Numbered from the stretch's first letter, positions 41,519-51,792 are shown. The stretch: DNA of 64,000 bases from Bhargavaea massiliensis (GCF_018390575.1 NZ_JAHBCJ010000003.1:124001-188000); one strand, 5' to 3'. Notes: generated by a model not told the origin, from the sequence alone. Made by a program: numbers and translations.

Positions 41519-42562
41519 ATGCATCGTGTGGGAATATGTGGTCATTTTGCGATTGGAAGAGAATTGTTAGATGGTCAAACAATAAAAACTAAAACCTTAA
41601 CAGAAGCACTACAAGATCATTTCGGCATAGCTAATGTAATGTCGGTTGATACATATAATTGGAAAGCTAGTCCTTTTAGGCTATTAAGATATTGTCTGTC
41701 TATCTTTCGGAAGACTACGACTGTAGTAATGCTTCCCGGTAGAAATGGCCTGAAAATATTTGTACCATTATTCGTTTTTCTAAATAAAGTTTTCAAAAGA
41801 AAAATGTTTTACGTAGTTATAGGAGGCTGGCTTCCCGAATTTCTAAAGCATAATAAAAGTTTATTAAGGGGTCTAAAGCATTTTGACTGTATTTTTGTAG
41901 AAACCGAGTCAATGGCAGAGAAATTAAAAGAGTTAGGATTGGATAACGTATCTGTTATGCCAAACTTTAAAAGGCTAAAAATATTAAGCATTAATGAACT
42001 ACCCTCCCATGATGCTAAACCTTTTAAACTATGTACATTTTCTAGAGTTTTAAAAGAGAAGGGGATTGAAGATGCAATAAACGCTGTAATTAAAACTAAT
42101 TCAATATACGGTAAAGAAGTTTATACATTGGATATATACGGACAAATAGATGAAGAATATAAAAGAGAGTTCCAAGATATCATTGCTTCAGCCCCAAGTT
42201 ATATAAAATATAAGGGAATGGTCCCATATAGTAAAACGGTTGATACTTTAAAAGACTATTTCCTGTTATTATTTCCAACATATTATAAAGGAGAGGGCTT
42301 TGCAGGTACTGCCCTTGACGCCTTTGCATCGGGATTGCCAATTATCGCTACAGATTGGCGCTATAATTCAGAGGTGATTGAAGACCAATATACAGGTCGC
42401 ATCCTTCCGGTTAAAGATGTGGATTCTATAATTGATGTTCTTAATTATTACGAAAAAAATCCTGATGAGGTTGAAGTGATGCGTAGGAATTGTATTGACA
42501 CAGCTTTTAAATATACACCGAGTAATGCGATAAAAATATTAGTGAATAAAATGAACTCATAA
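41519..42562 (+). CDS. Family 4-type glycosyltransferase
   Basis: 347 aa, GT-B fold. The N-terminal region has 'MHRVGICGHFAIGRELLDGQ', and the C-terminal nucleotide-sugar domain shows 'FCTFSRVLKEKGIEDAI'-like sequence (37-residue spacing from 'YGQIDEEY'), 'YKGEGFAGTALDAFASGLPI' and 'IATDWRYNSEVIEDQYTG', with the ExE-like Glu motif at 'GEGF..T.LDAF'. GGAGG precedes ATG 41519. Adds one sugar to the repeat unit; specificity unknown. Confidence 0.85.
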   Translation: MHRVGICGHFAIGRELLDGQTIKTKTLTEALQDHFGIANVMSVDTYNWKASPFRLLRYCLSIFRKTTTVVMLPGRNGLKIFVPLFVFLNKVFKRKMFYVVIGGWLPEFLKHNKSLLRGLKHFDCIFVETESMAEKLKELGLDNVSVMPNFKRLKILSINELPSHDAKPFKLCTFSRVLKEKGIEDAINAVIKTNSIYGKEVYTLDIYGQIDEEYKREFQDIIASAPSYIKYKGMVPYSKTVDTLKDYFLLLFPTYYKGEGFAGTALDAFASGLPIIATDWRYNSEVIEDQYTGRILPVKDVDSIIDVLNYYEKNPDEVEVMRRNCIDTAFKYTPSNAIKILVNKMNS

Positions 42563-42602
42563 AATTTATGAACGAGAAAATAAATTATTAGGTGGAGGCA
42601 GT

Positions 42603-43826
42603 ATGAACATAGGATTTGTTTCGACATGGTTAGAACGAGGGGCAACATATGTCACCAAGACTTATATAGATCTTTTAGAAGGTGAGCATAATATCTTTGT
42701 TTATGCAAGGGGTGGGGAGAAATTTGAAAAGGGAAACCCCAAATTTGATCTAAACTATGTTACTTGGGGCTTGAGATTAGGGACAACAGAAATTGATTGG
42801 AGACATTTTTCTAAATGGATAAGAAAAAATAACATAGATGCGATACTATTTAATGAACAGAGTGAGATGATAAATGTATTTCAAACTAAGAAGTATTTCC
42901 CACACATAAAATTGGGTGCATATGTTGATTACTATACTGAGGAAACCGTAAAAGATTACACCATTTATGACTTTTTAATATGTAATACCAAAAGACATTT
43001 TTCTGTCTTTAAATGGCATCCAGGAGCACACTATGTTCCTTGGGGAACAAATATTGACATTTTTAAATATCAGGAAAAAAAAGAAATAGAACAAGTAACT
43101 TTTTTCCACTCAGTAGGTATGTCCGCACGAAAAGGAACAGATACCCTTGTTAATGCATTTATCAATGGTAAAGTTTATGAGATGAATTCAAAGCTGATCA
43201 TTCACTCGCAAATAAATATCGATCATATTATTAGTGAAGAGGAAGCAAAAAAATACAATATTGAAATTATTGTAAAAGAGGTTTCCCCTCCTGGTTTATA
43301 TCATTTGGGAGATGTCTATGTATACCCTACTACACTTGATGGTTTAGGTTTGACTATCTATGAAGCTTTATCTTGTGGTTTACCAGTTATTACAACAGAT
43401 TGTGCCCCAATGAACGAAATAATTAATAATGAGAATGGTAAACTAGTTGATGTTGCATTATTAAGGTCCCGTAAAGACGGTTATTATTGGCCACAATCGT
43501 TTGTAAACGAGAAGTCTTTGATTGAAGCGATGACTTTTTACTGTGAAAATGTATCAAAATTAAAGGAACTTAGAGTTAGTGCAAGAGATTTTGCAGAAAA
43601 GAATATAAACATCAAGGATCGTAAAGAACAAATTTGTGATATATTTGAAAATGCGGTTTCCAGTAATATAGATATAAATAAACTCGATAAACAAATTAAG
43701 AATGCAATACGCAAAAAGAAAGATTTAGAACTTAGAGTTTTAACTGAATCACTTCTACCCAATAAAGTAAAACATTATATAAGAGCAACGCTGGAGGATA
43801 AGCGAAGTGGAAGAAGTAAGACCTAA
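42603..43826 (+). CDS. Family 4-type glycosyltransferase
   Basis: 407 aa. 'MNIGFVSTWLERGATYVTKT' at the N-terminus; the C-terminal GT1/GT4 domain has 'FHSVGMSARKGTDTLVNAF', 'VYVYPTTLDGLGLTIYEALS' and 'CGLPVITTDCAPMNEII', where the final motif binds the nucleotide sugar. A Lys-rich tail follows. GGAGG lies 6 nt before ATG 42603. Its end overlaps the polymerase gene by 20 bp. Confidence 0.86.
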   Translation: MNIGFVSTWLERGATYVTKTYIDLLEGEHNIFVYARGGEKFEKGNPKFDLNYVTWGLRLGTTEIDWRHFSKWIRKNNIDAILFNEQSEMINVFQTKKYFPHIKLGAYVDYYTEETVKDYTIYDFLICNTKRHFSVFKWHPGAHYVPWGTNIDIFKYQEKKEIEQVTFFHSVGMSARKGTDTLVNAFINGKVYEMNSKLIIHSQINIDHIISEEEAKKYNIEIIVKEVSPPGLYHLGDVYVYPTTLDGLGLTIYEALSCGLPVITTDCAPMNEIINNENGKLVDVALLRSRKDGYYWPQSFVNEKSLIEAMTFYCENVSKLKELRVSARDFAEKNINIKDRKEQICDIFENAVSSNIDINKLDKQIKNAIRKKKDLELRVLTESLLPNKVKHYIRATLEDKRSGRSKT

Positions 43827-45084
43827 TTTTAATAGTAAAAATACAAGTACAAAATTACTTAATAACATAAATTTGTTTTGTTGTTTGTATATATGTGTTT
43901 GGACTGTACTTCCTATATTTAGGAGTATCACTAATACAGGTGGATTTAAAATAATTTTCTTTTTTATAGCCGGCGTGTGGCTATTAAGTAGTTTATTAAT
44001 AAGCAGGAAATGGTTCATGGATTTATTAGGAATAAGTATAATAGGAAGTATATATTTAATAATTATATTCTTGTATTATGTCTTTGATCATGGAAATATG
44101 AAGCTTTCAATGATTGTAAATCCACTATTTCTTTTCTTTTTTGCATTTATGGGTTATTACTATTCATATTATGGGGACAAAAAAGTATTAAAAATTATAC
44201 TTTCTGTAATAACTTTATGTTTTTTAACAACAGCGATAACAACTATATATAATTTACTAGATAATTTAAATGTAGCAAGATTGATGACTAGTTCCTCTAC
44301 ATCACCTCAGGTTATTTCCTATTTGGAAAAACGAAATGTAGCAGCCTTTGATTTTATATATGGTTTAGTTATATTAATTCCCTTATTATTTGTAGGATTA
44401 AAGTTCTCTCTTAAAAAGAAAAGCTTACTATTTATAACTACTATGTTCTCAATTGTTCTACTATCATTAATTGTAATAGCATTATCAAACTTTACTACTG
44501 CATATTTATTACTCATTTTAGCTATTCTACTATCTTTATTACCAAAGAAAACAAATGTATATTTCATGTTTTTTGTTTTTGGTCTTATGGTAATACTTTT
44601 ATCTCCTTTATTGCTAGAATTTATAATTTTCATATTAACGACAATAAAGGAAACAACACCATCAATAATGACACAATACAAATTGGAAAGCATAATTAGC
44701 TTTCTTTATGGAGAAACAAATTATCAATCCACAACGATTAGAGCAACATTATTAAGACAAAGTATTAGTAGTTTCTTCGAATCCCCTCTCTTAGGGGTTG
44801 GTGCATACTATCATGATGGAAGTACAAACTTTATAGGTAACCATTCTCAGTTTATTGATGACTTTGGCCGTTATGGGATATTGGGCGCAACTCCAATTAT
44901 TATTTTCATACTAATTTATTTGAAAAAAACAAAAATAAAAGTGAAAAACATTAATGTTCAAAATGCCTTTGTGTTTTCTGCCTTATTATTTATTATTTTA
45001 GGTTTTTTAAATCCAATTCAATCATACGGAATTTTATTTTCAGCTTTTTTTGTATTACCATTACTCTCACGATATATAGATTGA
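43807..45084 (+). CDS. Polysaccharide polymerase (Wzy/O-antigen polymerase-like)
   Basis: 425 aa, GTG start with GGAGG 9 nt upstream, inside the end of the previous gene. About eleven to twelve hydrophobic segments. The family is poorly conserved; the useful landmarks are 'SISSFFESPLLGVGAYYHDG' and 'IGNHSQFIDDFGRYGILGA', the periplasmic-loop motif typical of Wzy/WaaL proteins. Given the flippase and priming transferase in the same operon, it most probably polymerises the repeat units on the outer face. Confidence 0.82.
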   Translation: MEEVRPNFNSKNTSTKLLNNINLFCCLYICVWTVLPIFRSITNTGGFKIIFFFIAGVWLLSSLLISRKWFMDLLGISIIGSIYLIIIFLYYVFDHGNMKLSMIVNPLFLFFFAFMGYYYSYYGDKKVLKIILSVITLCFLTTAITTIYNLLDNLNVARLMTSSSTSPQVISYLEKRNVAAFDFIYGLVILIPLLFVGLKFSLKKKSLLFITTMFSIVLLSLIVIALSNFTTAYLLLILAILLSLLPKKTNVYFMFFVFGLMVILLSPLLLEFIIFILTTIKETTPSIMTQYKLESIISFLYGETNYQSTTIRATLLRQSISSFFESPLLGVGAYYHDGSTNFIGNHSQFIDDFGRYGILGATPIIIFILIYLKKTKIKVKNINVQNAFVFSALLFIILGFLNPIQSYGILFSAFFVLPLLSRYID

Positions 45085-45102
45085 ACTATGAAAGGATTAC
45101 AT

Positions 45103-46254
45103 ATGAAAATAGTATACATTATAGATTCACATCCTGAAAATGGGGGTGCTCCAATATCAACCTGTTTAATAGCGAAGGAGTTTGCGAAGAATAATAATTT
45201 AATAACAATTATAATGCCATCACAAAACAAAGAGTATAAATTAGAAAAAAATATTAATACAGTAGAATTAAACGAGTTTAATGGTACTTTTCCTTCGTTA
45301 ATATTTAACCCTATGAAAACATTGAAACTAGCCTACTCATTGAAAAAAGAAATCTCAATATTAAAACCAGATATTTTACATGTTCATATGCCAAAAGCAG
45401 CATGGGCAATAGGTTTATTAAGTTTCCTAAAGTTCCTACCTAGTAATACAAAATTAATCTATACTGATCGTGAACATATGCAGTCATATAGATGGCCGCT
45501 TAGACTACTTTCAGTTTTGTTAATAAAATTACAATATAATCAGATAGTTACATTAACAGAATTAAGCTCAAATTTTTGGGCTAAAACAATAGGTAAGAAC
45601 AATATAAGAGTTATCCCAAATTCTGCTGGCGAAGCTTATGAAATTTATAAGGATGATATAGAAATTAAAACTCGGGATCAATTTAAAATTCCAAGAAATA
45701 CATTAACTGTAATGTTTTCAGGAAGAATGAGTATCTACAAAAATTGGGATCTTGCAAAAAAGATAGTTTTAAATTTAAGTAAGGAAAATAAAAATATCTT
45801 ATTTATATTTGCAATATCGACCAATGGTATTACACAAGAGAGAGCATTCGAAGATTTAAAAAACTCTCTAATAGACTCCCGTGTTAACCATTTAATGTTT
45901 CATAATGTTTCTCAGGAAAATATGAGTAAATATTACTATTTAGCTGATATTTTTGTTTTAACCTCAGATAAGGAATCTTTTGGTAGAACAGCAATTGAGG
46001 CAATGAGTAGGAAGTGTGTAGTCATTGGACGTAATACTGGGGGATTGCCGGAAGTTATAGGAAAAGAAGAGAACATAATGGAAAATGATGTAGAAGCATT
46101 TTGTGATAGGATTATTTTCTATAACATGGATAGAGATAAATTAAAAGATGATAAAGAGTGGTTTTTTCAGCGATTTAATAAAAAATTTACAGTTGAGATA
46201 AATACTCAAAGCCATAAAGAAATGTATAAGTCACATCATGATTTTAGAATTTAA
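45103..46254 (+). CDS. Family 4 glycosyltransferase
   Basis: 383 aa from ATG 45103, which has AAAGGA upstream; ATG 45088 lies before that site. 'MKIVYIIDSHPENGGAPIST' is the usual GT4 N-terminus, 'HVHMPKAAWAIGLLSF' follows, and the C-domain has 'MFSGRMSIYKNWDLAKKI' and 'VLTSDKESFGRTAIEAMSRK' with the ExxxxxxxE-type donor motif. Third GT-B enzyme of the cassette. Confidence 0.87.
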   Translation: MKIVYIIDSHPENGGAPISTCLIAKEFAKNNNLITIIMPSQNKEYKLEKNINTVELNEFNGTFPSLIFNPMKTLKLAYSLKKEISILKPDILHVHMPKAAWAIGLLSFLKFLPSNTKLIYTDREHMQSYRWPLRLLSVLLIKLQYNQIVTLTELSSNFWAKTIGKNNIRVIPNSAGEAYEIYKDDIEIKTRDQFKIPRNTLTVMFSGRMSIYKNWDLAKKIVLNLSKENKNILFIFAISTNGITQERAFEDLKNSLIDSRVNHLMFHNVSQENMSKYYYLADIFVLTSDKESFGRTAIEAMSRKCVVIGRNTGGLPEVIGKEENIMENDVEAFCDRIIFYNMDRDKLKDDKEWFFQRFNKKFTVEINTQSHKEMYKSHHDFRI

Positions 46255-46267
46255 GGAGTGTTGTTTT

Positions 46268-46786
46268 ATGGTTTTTTCAAGAATACGTAAATATTTGGCC
46301 TTGAAACGTATTACCAACCAAGGAACAAATATTATTATTAAACCACCTTTTCATATAGATTATGATGAAAATATTAAAATTGGGAATCACGTTTATATCA
46401 ATAGGGGAAGTAGATTAAATGGGCATGGTGGAATTAAAATTGGAAGTAATGTGGTTTTTGGTCCCGAAGTTTTTGTGTGGTCCGCAGATCATCATTATGA
46501 TTCAGATACTTATATTCCATATGATGAAAAAGTAATAAAAAAAATAATAGAAATTGAAGACAATGTATGGATAGGTGCTCATGCCAAGATCTTACCTGGT
46601 ATAAAAATAGAAGAAGGTGCAATTGTGGCAATGGGCTCGGTAATAACTAAAAATGTACCCAAAGGGGCTATTGTAGGGGGAAATCCTGCACGAATCCTTA
46701 AATATAGAGACCTTGAGAAGTATGAAAGGCTCAAAAATGAGGGGAAGTATTACCTAAAACACAAATATTTAGGTAATTTAAAATGA
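46268..46786 (+). CDS. Left-handed beta-helix (hexapeptide) O-acetyltransferase
   Basis: 172 aa from ATG 46268 (AAGGAG 9 nt upstream); the longer frame has no signal. Hexapeptide repeats '[LIV]-G-x4' run through 'IKIGNHVYINRGSRLNGHGG', 'IKIGSNVVFGPEVFVWSADH', the catalytic-type 'DHHYDS' and 'NVWIGAHAKILPGIKIEEGA', 'KGAIVGGNPARILKYRDL'. Typical CapG/MaaL-like sugar acetyltransferase using acetyl-CoA. Probably acetylates the repeat unit. Confidence 0.9.
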   Translation: MVFSRIRKYLALKRITNQGTNIIIKPPFHIDYDENIKIGNHVYINRGSRLNGHGGIKIGSNVVFGPEVFVWSADHHYDSDTYIPYDEKVIKKIIEIEDNVWIGAHAKILPGIKIEEGAIVAMGSVITKNVPKGAIVGGNPARILKYRDLEKYERLKNEGKYYLKHKYLGNLK

Positions 46787-48231
46787 AAGGAAGCAAATCT
46801 TTAATTTCTGCTCTTAAGTATGTGTTTTTAGGAAACATGGGCCAAGTATTAATATCCTTACTTGCCACTCCCATTATTGTAAGGTTAGTTACCCCGAGTG
46901 AATTTGGTCTATATTCCACTACGCTTGTTGTAATAAATACTTTATTCATTATTATAAACTTTGGTCAAGCAGATGCAATAAGAAGGTTTACTCCAAAATA
47001 TATAAATAGCAATGATAAAGAAAAGTATATTGCAACTTCATCATATATTTCAAACTTATCAATTGTTTTATTATTTATCACATGTACCATTTATTTTTTA
47101 TATACAAAGGATTTATTGTTAACATTAATTATCTTTATTTATTTATTATTATATATTTCAATTTCAAATAATTCTTCTTTTTTATTTGGAATGCATATGC
47201 AAAAGAAATCAGAAACAGTACGGGTATTAATGTTGTTTTTACAATATTCATTTGCTGTTTTTTTTGCATTAATTTTTTCAAATGCTAGTGGTTTACTAAT
47301 CGGATTCGTTTTTGGGTTAATTATTCCGTTTATAGTTTTATGGATAAATATTAAAAATGTTAAGGAAAGCATAGGGCTTAATCAAAGTGCTAAGGGGTTT
47401 CACAAAGATATTTTAAAAGAATTATTATTTTTTGGAAGGTTCATTGTAATAGGGACTTTATTTGCTCAATTATTATACAATGCAGATATATTACTTATTA
47501 AATATTTTTCAAACTACGAGGCGGTTGCTATTTATAAAGCAGCAATTATTGTATCTCAGCTATTGTGGATGGTGCCCAAAGCCTTTCAGTCTGCATTGAT
47601 ACCAAATATTGCTGAGCTATGGGAAGAGAATAAACACCAAGATATTTTTGATATAACTTTAAGATCAGTAAAATTCATATTTTTATTTATGTTATTATGT
47701 TCGATTGGATTGTATGTACTAATAGATGATTTTGTTCTTTTATATTTCGGAAAGGATTATATTGAAGCTATAAATCCACTCAAAATATTATTAATTGGTA
47801 CAGTATGTTACGGTTTAACACGAGCATTTGATCCTCTTATTCAGGTTTCAGGTAAGTTAAATCAAATCTTATATTGCAGCGGAGCTGCTGTTTTAATTAA
47901 TTTAGTATTAAATCTCCTATTTATCCCAAAATTCGGAATTGAGGGAGCTGCAATAGGCACCTCAATTTCTTATATTTTCATTTTTATATTTAAATATATT
48001 TTGGTTCAAAAAATGGGTCTTTATTTTAAAATTAGGTTTGGCACAATTTTAAAGTATTTACTCTTGATAATAATATTTATTTTCCTACTTAGCATATTTC
48101 AGGAATTGATAGAAAACGTCTTGATGAAAATTATATTAACAGCAATTTTTGGGCTACTAAGCTTTATAGTTTTATTACTAAGTTTAAAATTGGTTTCAAA
48201 AAAAGAACTTAAATTAATGTTTAAGTATTAA
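46783..48231 (+). CDS. Wzx-type lipid-linked oligosaccharide flippase
   Basis: 482 aa, twelve to fourteen hydrophobic segments of the MOP/polysaccharide biosynthesis family. Landmarks: 'PSEFGLYSTTLVVINTLFII', 'LIKYFSNYEAVAIYKAAIIV', and 'FIPKFGIEGAAIGTSISYIF', the last being a highly typical Wzx motif. ATGA overlap with the acetyltransferase. Moves the undecaprenyl-linked repeat unit across the membrane for the polymerase. Confidence 0.92.
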   Translation: MKGSKSLISALKYVFLGNMGQVLISLLATPIIVRLVTPSEFGLYSTTLVVINTLFIIINFGQADAIRRFTPKYINSNDKEKYIATSSYISNLSIVLLFITCTIYFLYTKDLLLTLIIFIYLLLYISISNNSSFLFGMHMQKKSETVRVLMLFLQYSFAVFFALIFSNASGLLIGFVFGLIIPFIVLWINIKNVKESIGLNQSAKGFHKDILKELLFFGRFIVIGTLFAQLLYNADILLIKYFSNYEAVAIYKAAIIVSQLLWMVPKAFQSALIPNIAELWEENKHQDIFDITLRSVKFIFLFMLLCSIGLYVLIDDFVLLYFGKDYIEAINPLKILLIGTVCYGLTRAFDPLIQVSGKLNQILYCSGAAVLINLVLNLLFIPKFGIEGAAIGTSISYIFIFIFKYILVQKMGLYFKIRFGTILKYLLLIIIFIFLLSIFQELIENVLMKIILTAIFGLLSFIVLLLSLKLVSKKELKLMFKY

Positions 48232-48243
48232 GGGGTTAAAGCA

Positions 48244-49446
48244 ATGGCTAAGTATTTTATTTCATGTTTTTCAGGTGCAAAAAACATGGGTGATGAGTTT
48301 ATCTTAAAGTGTTTAGTAAGGAAAATTAAAGATTATGATAAGAATGCGGCAATAACCGTGACGTCATTAGATCCGGAGTATACCGTCTCTGCAATTGGAG
48401 ACAATATCGAGGCAACAGAATGGCGTGGAATTGGATTAACAAAAGCAGCTTTAAAGAATATGAACTTATTAAAAGCGGCTATAAAAAATACTGATTATGT
48501 TGTTATAGGCGGGGGGGGATTGCTACAAGATGTACACTCAGTAGCAACGATACCTAGATATTTAATTTCTGCTGTTTTTGCTAAGATTTATAATAAAAAA
48601 GTTATTTATTATTCAATGGGTGTAGGGCCAATTAAAAACAAAGTTTTAATAAGTCTAGTTAGAGATATTAGTAATAAGTTTGTAGATTATATTTCTGTAA
48701 GAGATGAAGCTTCTCAAAACTATCTCAAGAATATTGGAGTCACAACTAAAATTGATGTCACTTCGGATCCAGTCTTTTCAATATCTGAATATGTACCATC
48801 AAATAGAGACCATTGCCACAGGGCTGAAAGCACGAAGATAGGAATTTGTTTTAGGCAATTTAAAACAACTAAGGAGACAGAAAATCAAATTGAAAAATTA
48901 ATTAGTGAACTAGAAAAGCGGAATAAACAGATATATTTATTTCCTTTAGATTATGAAGAGGATAAGTATCTATGTAATAGATTGAAGAGTAAATTTAATA
49001 ATATTACTATTGTAGATAATTATAAAACTATAGAAGATTTGGTATCCCAAATGAATAAGCTAGACATAATGATTAGCATGAGATTGCACGGTATTATTAC
49101 TTGTGCTAGCTATGGTATCCCAAGTATAGCGGTTAGTTATGATCCGAAAGTTACAAATATACAAAGTAAAATTGGAATGGAAGATTTTTTAATAGATATT
49201 AATAGTTTTAGCTCCAAGGTCTGTTTAGAGAAACTAAATGCTTTAGAAGTATCAAACGAAAAAGAGTATATTAAATTCACTAATCATGTCGATATAGAAA
49301 AAAGTGAGATTAGTTCTAGTGTAAGAAATTCTGTTGAATATGTTGATAAAAACAAAAAACAAGTAGGTAGGATATTGTGTTTATCTTATTTTGTAAGACT
49401 TTTTATTCCGCAAGTATTTAATAAACTAAATAAATTAGCTAAATGA
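48244..49446 (+). CDS. Polysaccharide pyruvyl transferase family protein
   Basis: 400 aa. PF04230-type features: 'SGAKNMGDEFILKCLVRKI', 'DYVVIGGGGLLQDVHSVATI', 'YYSMGVGPIKNK', 'ISVRDEASQNYLKNIG', 'DVTSDPVF' and the C-terminal 'MISMRLHGIITCASYGIPSI'. The fold is GT-B-like. CsaB-type enzymes add a ketal-linked pyruvate to a sugar, giving the polymer a negative charge and, in S-layer bacteria, a docking site. GGGG precedes ATG 48244. Confidence 0.9.
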   Translation: MAKYFISCFSGAKNMGDEFILKCLVRKIKDYDKNAAITVTSLDPEYTVSAIGDNIEATEWRGIGLTKAALKNMNLLKAAIKNTDYVVIGGGGLLQDVHSVATIPRYLISAVFAKIYNKKVIYYSMGVGPIKNKVLISLVRDISNKFVDYISVRDEASQNYLKNIGVTTKIDVTSDPVFSISEYVPSNRDHCHRAESTKIGICFRQFKTTKETENQIEKLISELEKRNKQIYLFPLDYEEDKYLCNRLKSKFNNITIVDNYKTIEDLVSQMNKLDIMISMRLHGIITCASYGIPSIAVSYDPKVTNIQSKIGMEDFLIDINSFSSKVCLEKLNALEVSNEKEYIKFTNHVDIEKSEISSSVRNSVEYVDKNKKQVGRILCLSYFVRLFIPQVFNKLNKLAK

Positions 49447-49481
49447 GAGATTGAGTAATATAAAATATATAATAAGGCTGG

Positions 49482-50591
49482 ATGATAGTTTTGAAAAAAA
49501 AGAAAAAAGTGATGCTAGTATTTGGAACCCGACCTGAAGCTATTAAAATGTGTCCCTTGGTCAAGGAATTAAAAAAACGAGATAATATGGATACCGTTGT
49601 ATGTGTTACCGGCCAACATAGGGAAATGTTAGACCAAGTTTTGGAGGCGTTTAATGTTATTCCAGATCATGATCTATCAATAATGAAGACAAAACAGACG
49701 TTGTATGATGTAACTATAAGTATTTTAGATAAAATGAAAGCTATATTGGAGGAAGTTAAACCGGATGTGGTTTTAGTTCACGGTGATACTTCTACAACTT
49801 TTGTCACGTCTTTAGCTTGTTTTTATTTACAGATTCCAGTTGGCCATGTGGAAGCGGGGCTTAGAACTTATAATATTAATTCTCCATATCCTGAAGAATT
49901 CAATAGGCAGGCTGTAGGAATTATAGCAAAGTATCATTTTGCTCCCACAGATCTAACCAAAGGAAATCTGTTGAAAGAGGGTAAAGATCCTTCCACCATA
50001 TATGTAACAGGCAATACAGCAATTGATGCACTAAAAACTACAGTTAGAGACGATTACACTCATAAACATTTGAATTGGGCAGAAGGTAGTAAACTAATCT
50101 TGATAACTGCTCACCGGAGAGAAAATCTTGGTATGCCAATGAGAAATATGTTTAAAGCAATTAAGAGAATTGTTAATGAACATCCCGACATCAAGGTAAT
50201 CTATCCAATTCATATGAACCCGATTGTGAGAGAAACAGCTATTGAAATACTTGGAAGTAACGATAGGGTTAGAATTATTGAACCATTAGAAGTCTTAGAT
50301 TTTCACAATTTCCTCTCAAGGTCATATCTCATATTGACTGATAGTGGCGGTATTCAAGAGGAAGCGCCAAGTTTGGGTAAGCCAGTTTTAGTTATGCGTA
50401 ATACAACTGAGCGGCCAGAAGGTGTAGCTGCTGGAACATTAAAATTAGTTGGAACAGAAGAAGAGAATATCTATAATACCTTTAAACTACTACTTGAAGA
50501 TAAAGTCGAGTATGAAAAAATGAGCAAAGCAAGTAATCCTTATGGTGATGGTAATGCGAGTAAGAGAATTGCTGATGTATTGGAAGTTTAA
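49482..50591 (+). CDS. wecB: UDP-N-acetylglucosamine 2-epimerase (non-hydrolysing)
   Basis: 369 aa. 'VMLVFGTRPEAIKMCPLVKE', 'VVCVTGQHREMLDQVLEAF', 'VHGDTSTTF', 'PVGHVEAGLRTYNINSPYPE', 'LITAHRRENLGMPM' and 'LTDSGGIQEEAPSLGKPVLV', all family hallmarks. The start may be ATG 49482 or TTG 49491; both have only a modest ribosome binding site, and the N-terminus is unusually Lys-rich. It makes UDP-ManNAc, for use directly or after oxidation by the 40189 dehydrogenase. Confidence 0.93.
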   Translation: MIVLKKKKKVMLVFGTRPEAIKMCPLVKELKKRDNMDTVVCVTGQHREMLDQVLEAFNVIPDHDLSIMKTKQTLYDVTISILDKMKAILEEVKPDVVLVHGDTSTTFVTSLACFYLQIPVGHVEAGLRTYNINSPYPEEFNRQAVGIIAKYHFAPTDLTKGNLLKEGKDPSTIYVTGNTAIDALKTTVRDDYTHKHLNWAEGSKLILITAHRRENLGMPMRNMFKAIKRIVNEHPDIKVIYPIHMNPIVRETAIEILGSNDRVRIIEPLEVLDFHNFLSRSYLILTDSGGIQEEAPSLGKPVLVMRNTTERPEGVAAGTLKLVGTEEENIYNTFKLLLEDKVEYEKMSKASNPYGDGNASKRIADVLEV

Positions 50592-50605
50592 GGGGGGATC
50601 AGTTG

Positions 50606-51595
50606 ATGTCTATTTTAGTAACCGGAGGAGCAGGCTTTATTGGATCTCATACAGTTACATATTTTTTAGAACAGAATGAAGAAGTTATAGTGGTTGATAA
50701 TTTACAGAGTGGTCATAAAAAATCAATTGATGTTGAGTACTTTTATGAGGTGGATTTAAGAGATAAAGAAGCTTTAGATAGCGTTTTTAAGAGTCATAAT
50801 ATTGAGGCTGTAATTCACTTTGCTGCAAACTCCTTAGTTAGTGAGAGTATGGTAAAGCCAGATGAGTACTATAATAATAATGTTTACGGTATGATGTGTC
50901 TTTTGGATATAATGAAAAATAATAATGTTGAAAAAATAGTATTCTCATCAACTGCGGCTACTTATGGTGAGCCTAAGAGCATCCCTATAATTGAAGAAGA
51001 TGAAACAAAACCAACGAATACTTATGGTGAAACAAAACTAACCATGGAAAAAATGATGAAATGGTTTGATAAAGCTTATGGGATCAAATATGTTTCTTTA
51101 AGGTATTTCAATGCTGCAGGTGCCCATGAAAGTGGGAGAATAGGTGAAGATCATGATTTAGAAACACATTTAATTCCTTTAATATTGCAAGTCCCATTAG
51201 GTCAAAGAGATAAGATCTATATGTTCGGTGATGATTACCCTACAGAGGATGGTACATGCATAAGGGATTACATTCATGTAATGGACTTGGCGACAGCGCA
51301 TTATTTAGCACTAGAATATTTAAGAAAAGATAATCCTAGTGAAATTTTTAATTTAGGTAATGGTTGTGGCTACTCCGTTAGAGAAGTAATTGAAGTAGCA
51401 AGAAGGGTTACTAATCATCTGATCCCTGCAGAAGTAAAGGAGAGAAGAGCTGGTGATCCAGCTGTTCTAATTGCTTCATCGGATAAAGCAAGAAAGGTAT
51501 TAGGATGGGAACCACAATTTAACGCATTAGATAAAATAATCTCTGATGCATGGAATTGGCATAAGAGTCATCCCATGGGTTATTTAGATGATTGA
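50606..51595 (+). CDS. galE: UDP-glucose 4-epimerase
   Basis: 329 aa from ATG 50606 with GGGGGA upstream. NAD motif 'ILVTGGAGFIGSHTVTYFLE', catalytic 'FSSTAATYGEP' and YxxxK in 'NTYGETKLTMEKM', 'LRYFNAAGAHESGRIGEDHD', 'DGTCIRDYIHVMDLATAHYL'. Closest in appearance to Bacillus-type GalE. Gives UDP-galactose (or UDP-GalNAc). Last gene of the AT-rich cassette; 200 bp further on is the shared terminator. Confidence 0.94.
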   Translation: MSILVTGGAGFIGSHTVTYFLEQNEEVIVVDNLQSGHKKSIDVEYFYEVDLRDKEALDSVFKSHNIEAVIHFAANSLVSESMVKPDEYYNNNVYGMMCLLDIMKNNNVEKIVFSSTAATYGEPKSIPIIEEDETKPTNTYGETKLTMEKMMKWFDKAYGIKYVSLRYFNAAGAHESGRIGEDHDLETHLIPLILQVPLGQRDKIYMFGDDYPTEDGTCIRDYIHVMDLATAHYLALEYLRKDNPSEIFNLGNGCGYSVREVIEVARRVTNHLIPAEVKERRAGDPAVLIASSDKARKVLGWEPQFNALDKIISDAWNWHKSHPMGYLDD

Positions 51596-51792
51596 ATAGG
51601 ATAAAACTTACTCATTGGTCCTGCGGTCAGCAAAAGTTGTTGTCACTTAGTTCAGTATGTTAGTTATTACCCAGAGGGGAATTAATAACCCTTATATTTA
51701 TGCACAAGTATTTGCTATTTTGTTGCGGTGCTCTTTCAAAACTGGGTTACTAGTGGGTAGCAAATAATTATAAGAATAGCCAATAAAACTAG

